Source: CAXBNB01 sp965267535 (GTDB lineage: Bacteria > Bacteroidota > Bacteroidia > Cytophagales > Cyclobacteriaceae). From it: DNA of 64,000 nucleotides. The notes under the pieces are model-generated. The model was not told the DNA's origin. It saw nothing but the letters and a program-made list of their open reading frames with translations, and searched no databases. Below, one piece after another: positions 62,680 to 64,000 of this stretch. Numbering within the stretch: the stretch's first letter is position 1; the number at the start of each line of letters is the position of its first letter. Position numbers and translations under genes: made by a program. The stretch is taken from positions 2,046,001-2,110,000 of the forward strand of contig OZ254082.1 of assembly GCA_965267535.1 (NCBI GenBank). Direction: 5' to 3'.

Positions 62680-63627
62680 ATGAGCAATTCGTGTTTTTTG
62701 AGTGTAGACTGGGGCACAACTAATCTGCGTTTACGATTGGTACAAGAGAAGGAATTACGTGTAGTGGAGGAACTTGTGTCGCCCCATGGAATAAAACACG
62801 TTTATTCCTGCTGGAAAGAAGAAGGAGGTGACCGACAGGCGTTTTTTTTAGATTTTTTACATAAAAAAATAAAACAACTCGAGACAGAAGTGCCCGAAAG
62901 CTGTGTGGTGGTGATTTCCGGTATGGCATCTTCCAGTATAGGGATGAAAGAGTTGCCCTATGCCCGGTTGCCTCTGCCACTTGACGGAACCCAATTGCCG
63001 GTAAGCAAGGTGGATCATCAGAAGCATGCCTATCAGGTATATCTTGTGTCTGGCGTGCGTGATGCCGCTGATGTGATTCGTGGTGAAGAAGTACAAATTA
63101 TTGGTTTAGCCACATCATTTGCCGGCGATGCTGTATACGTTTTGCCGGGTACACATAGCAAACATGTGTATTGCAGCAAGGGTGAAATTCAGCATTTTTG
63201 TACTTATATGACCGGAGAAATGTTTGATGTACTCAAAACACATAGTATACTCGGTGACTCTGTCCAGTTTGGTGTGTGTGGAGTGGAAGAGGAGCAGGCA
63301 TTTGATCGTGGGGTCAGGCAATCGCAACAAAACAGATCCGTGTTAGGCAATTTGTTTGCGGTACGCGCCCTACAGGTATTGAATAATGAACCTCTCACCA
63401 ATAACTATTACTACCTTAGCGGTTTGTTGATCGGTGAAGAGTTGAGGGAGCTTAGAGGGGAGCGGAAGACAATTCGGCTATGCGCGGGAGGTGCATTGTC
63501 TGTATGGTATCAGCGTGCTATCATATCTCTTGGGCTTAGTGTGGAGGTGGTACCGGAAAAGCAAGTAGAAAAGGCTGTGGTGGTCGGCCAATGGAAAGTG
63601 CTGGAAGCACAGAAACTAAACCAATAA
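62680..63627 (+). CDS. 2-dehydro-3-deoxygalactonokinase family kinase (DgoK)
   Basis: 315 residues from ATG 62680; the 19 codons upstream overlap the permease gene. ASKHA-type N-terminal ATPase motif FLSVDWGTTNLRLRLV and the DgoK-specific GTHSKHVYC and TGEMFDVLKTHSILG stretches. It phosphorylates a 2-keto-3-deoxy sugar acid at C6 to give the aldolase substrate. The sequence resembles DgoK of the D-galactonate (De Ley-Doudoroff) pathway, but the accompanying dehydratase is IlvD/Edd type rather than the enolase-type DgoD. Confidence 0.92.
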   Translation: MSNSCFLSVDWGTTNLRLRLVQEKELRVVEELVSPHGIKHVYSCWKEEGGDRQAFFLDFLHKKIKQLETEVPESCVVVISGMASSSIGMKELPYARLPLPLDGTQLPVSKVDHQKHAYQVYLVSGVRDAADVIRGEEVQIIGLATSFAGDAVYVLPGTHSKHVYCSKGEIQHFCTYMTGEMFDVLKTHSILGDSVQFGVCGVEEEQAFDRGVRQSQQNRSVLGNLFAVRALQVLNNEPLTNNYYYLSGLLIGEELRELRGERKTIRLCAGGALSVWYQRAIISLGLSVEVVPEKQVEKAVVVGQWKVLEAQKLNQ

Positions 63628-63640
63628 AATACCTGGAAAA

Positions 63641-64000
63641 ATGGGAACGAATTATAAAGAGTCGCTTTTTGAAGCTATGCCGGTGGTGGGCATCATGCGG
63701 AATTATACTGAGAAGCAAATGGAAGCAATTGTGCCGCGTTTTCAGCAGGCAGGCTTTACTACCCTTGAAGTCACCATGAATTCCCCGAATGCTCAGGAGG
63801 TGATTCGTGCACTGACAGCTCAGTACCCCGATCTGAATATAGGTGCAGGCACGGTGTGTGATACAAACGACCTGGAAAAAGCGTTGGAAGCAGGAGCGTC
63901 GTTTATTGTTACGCCGATTATGGATGAGGAAGTAATGCGAATTTGCAGCACCAATAACATTCCTATATTTCCGGGTGCTTTTACTCCGCTGGAGATTTAC
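63641..64000 (+). CDS. 2-dehydro-3-deoxy-phosphosugar-acid aldolase (KDPG/KDPGal), 3'-truncated by the window
   Basis: First 120 codons, open to the last base of the window. The start MGTNYKESLFEAMPVVGIMR and the block GFTTLEVTMNSPNA, which carries the active-site Glu, match the Eda/DgoA family; IGAGTVCDTNDLEKALEAGASFIVTPI and FPGAFTPLEIY follow. The Schiff-base lysine would lie beyond the window. It cleaves the phosphorylated keto-deoxy acid to pyruvate and glyceraldehyde 3-phosphate. It starts 13 bp after the kinase gene. Confidence 0.94.
   Translation, partial: MGTNYKESLFEAMPVVGIMRNYTEKQMEAIVPRFQQAGFTTLEVTMNSPNAQEVIRALTAQYPDLNIGAGTVCDTNDLEKALEAGASFIVTPIMDEEVMRICSTNNIPIFPGAFTPLEIY

Noticed and set aside
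1..64000. tRNA, rRNA, CRISPR array, insertion sequence or prophage
   Set aside because: None was seen by eye on either strand; the inverted repeats found are single hairpins or operators without a transposase, and no regular spacer array exists.

Overview
The window is a chromosomal segment of a Bacteroidota bacterium, most likely of the Cytophagales. The evidence is a SusC/SusD pair, two proteins with type IX secretion (T9SS) C-terminal sorting domains, TonB receptors with carboxypeptidase-regulatory-like N-domains, the transcarbamylase-type (ArgF') arginine pathway, Bat proteins, DUF3127, a carboxynorspermidine polyamine pathway and promoters of the Bacteroidetes type (TTG/TTTG, 19-20 bp, TAnnTTTG). 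Genus cannot be told from sequence alone. No rRNA, tRNA, CRISPR array, insertion sequence or prophage was recognised. Gene density is high and both window ends cut through genes.

Layout. 1-10138: the tail of a glycan-uptake style locus (STN-type SusC, SusD, an F5/8-type lipoprotein) followed by a large secreted Asp-box/PKD/LamG protein. 10144-14424 (minus): a DUF1501 Tat-lipoprotein and a membrane DUF1549/DUF1553 di-heme-motif protein, a pair known mainly from Planctomycetes and marine Bacteroidota. 14633-16789 (minus): YceI, a lipoprotein cytochrome c and a DUF4136 lipoprotein, each with its own hairpin. 16975-19312: carboxynorspermidine synthase and decarboxylase. 19395-23489: a T9SS cargo protein, a PASTA protein and D-Ala-D-Ala ligase. 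23550-28803 (minus, mostly): an acidic hypothetical protein, DUF3127 with an SSB-like tail, DinB, a thioredoxin-like protein, an ExoX-like exonuclease and Mpl, plus an unlisted 47-residue membrane protein on the plus strand. 29116-31215: an orphan ABC ATPase and glycerate kinase, then a three-armed inverted-repeat element, then transketolase. 34045-36869: a membrane histidine kinase, its receiver and a DUF3995 membrane protein.

36877-50458 is one 13-gene minus-strand run: GNAT, argG, argC, proC, argD, argF', argB, argE, argH, metY, purU, proB, proA. It covers essentially all of arginine and proline synthesis from glutamate apart from carbamoyl phosphate supply, with a GNAT enzyme as the best candidate for the missing N-acylglutamate synthase. 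A leader of up to about 270 nt precedes it.

50813-52719 (minus) holds batB and batC without batA or batD. 52975-56815 pairs a TonB receptor with a purple-acid-type phosphatase lipoprotein, suggesting scavenging of phosphate esters. 57055 is a DUF1566 protein. 57622-64000 is a sugar-acid catabolic locus: a D-2-hydroxyacid dehydrogenase divergent from a FadR-type regulator, an IlvD/Edd sugar-acid dehydratase, a GntP permease, a DgoK-type kinase and the start of a KDPG/KDPGal aldolase. A perfect 11-3-11 inverted repeat with the FadR-type core lies between regulator and dehydrogenase, and a second imperfect copy sits just before the regulator's start codon.

The observations most worth follow-up are the GNAT/ArgF' acyl-specificity question, the three-armed element at 31221-31324, the perfect dyads upstream of gntR and of the cytochrome c, the missed small membrane protein, and the DUF1501/DUF1549 redox-like pair.
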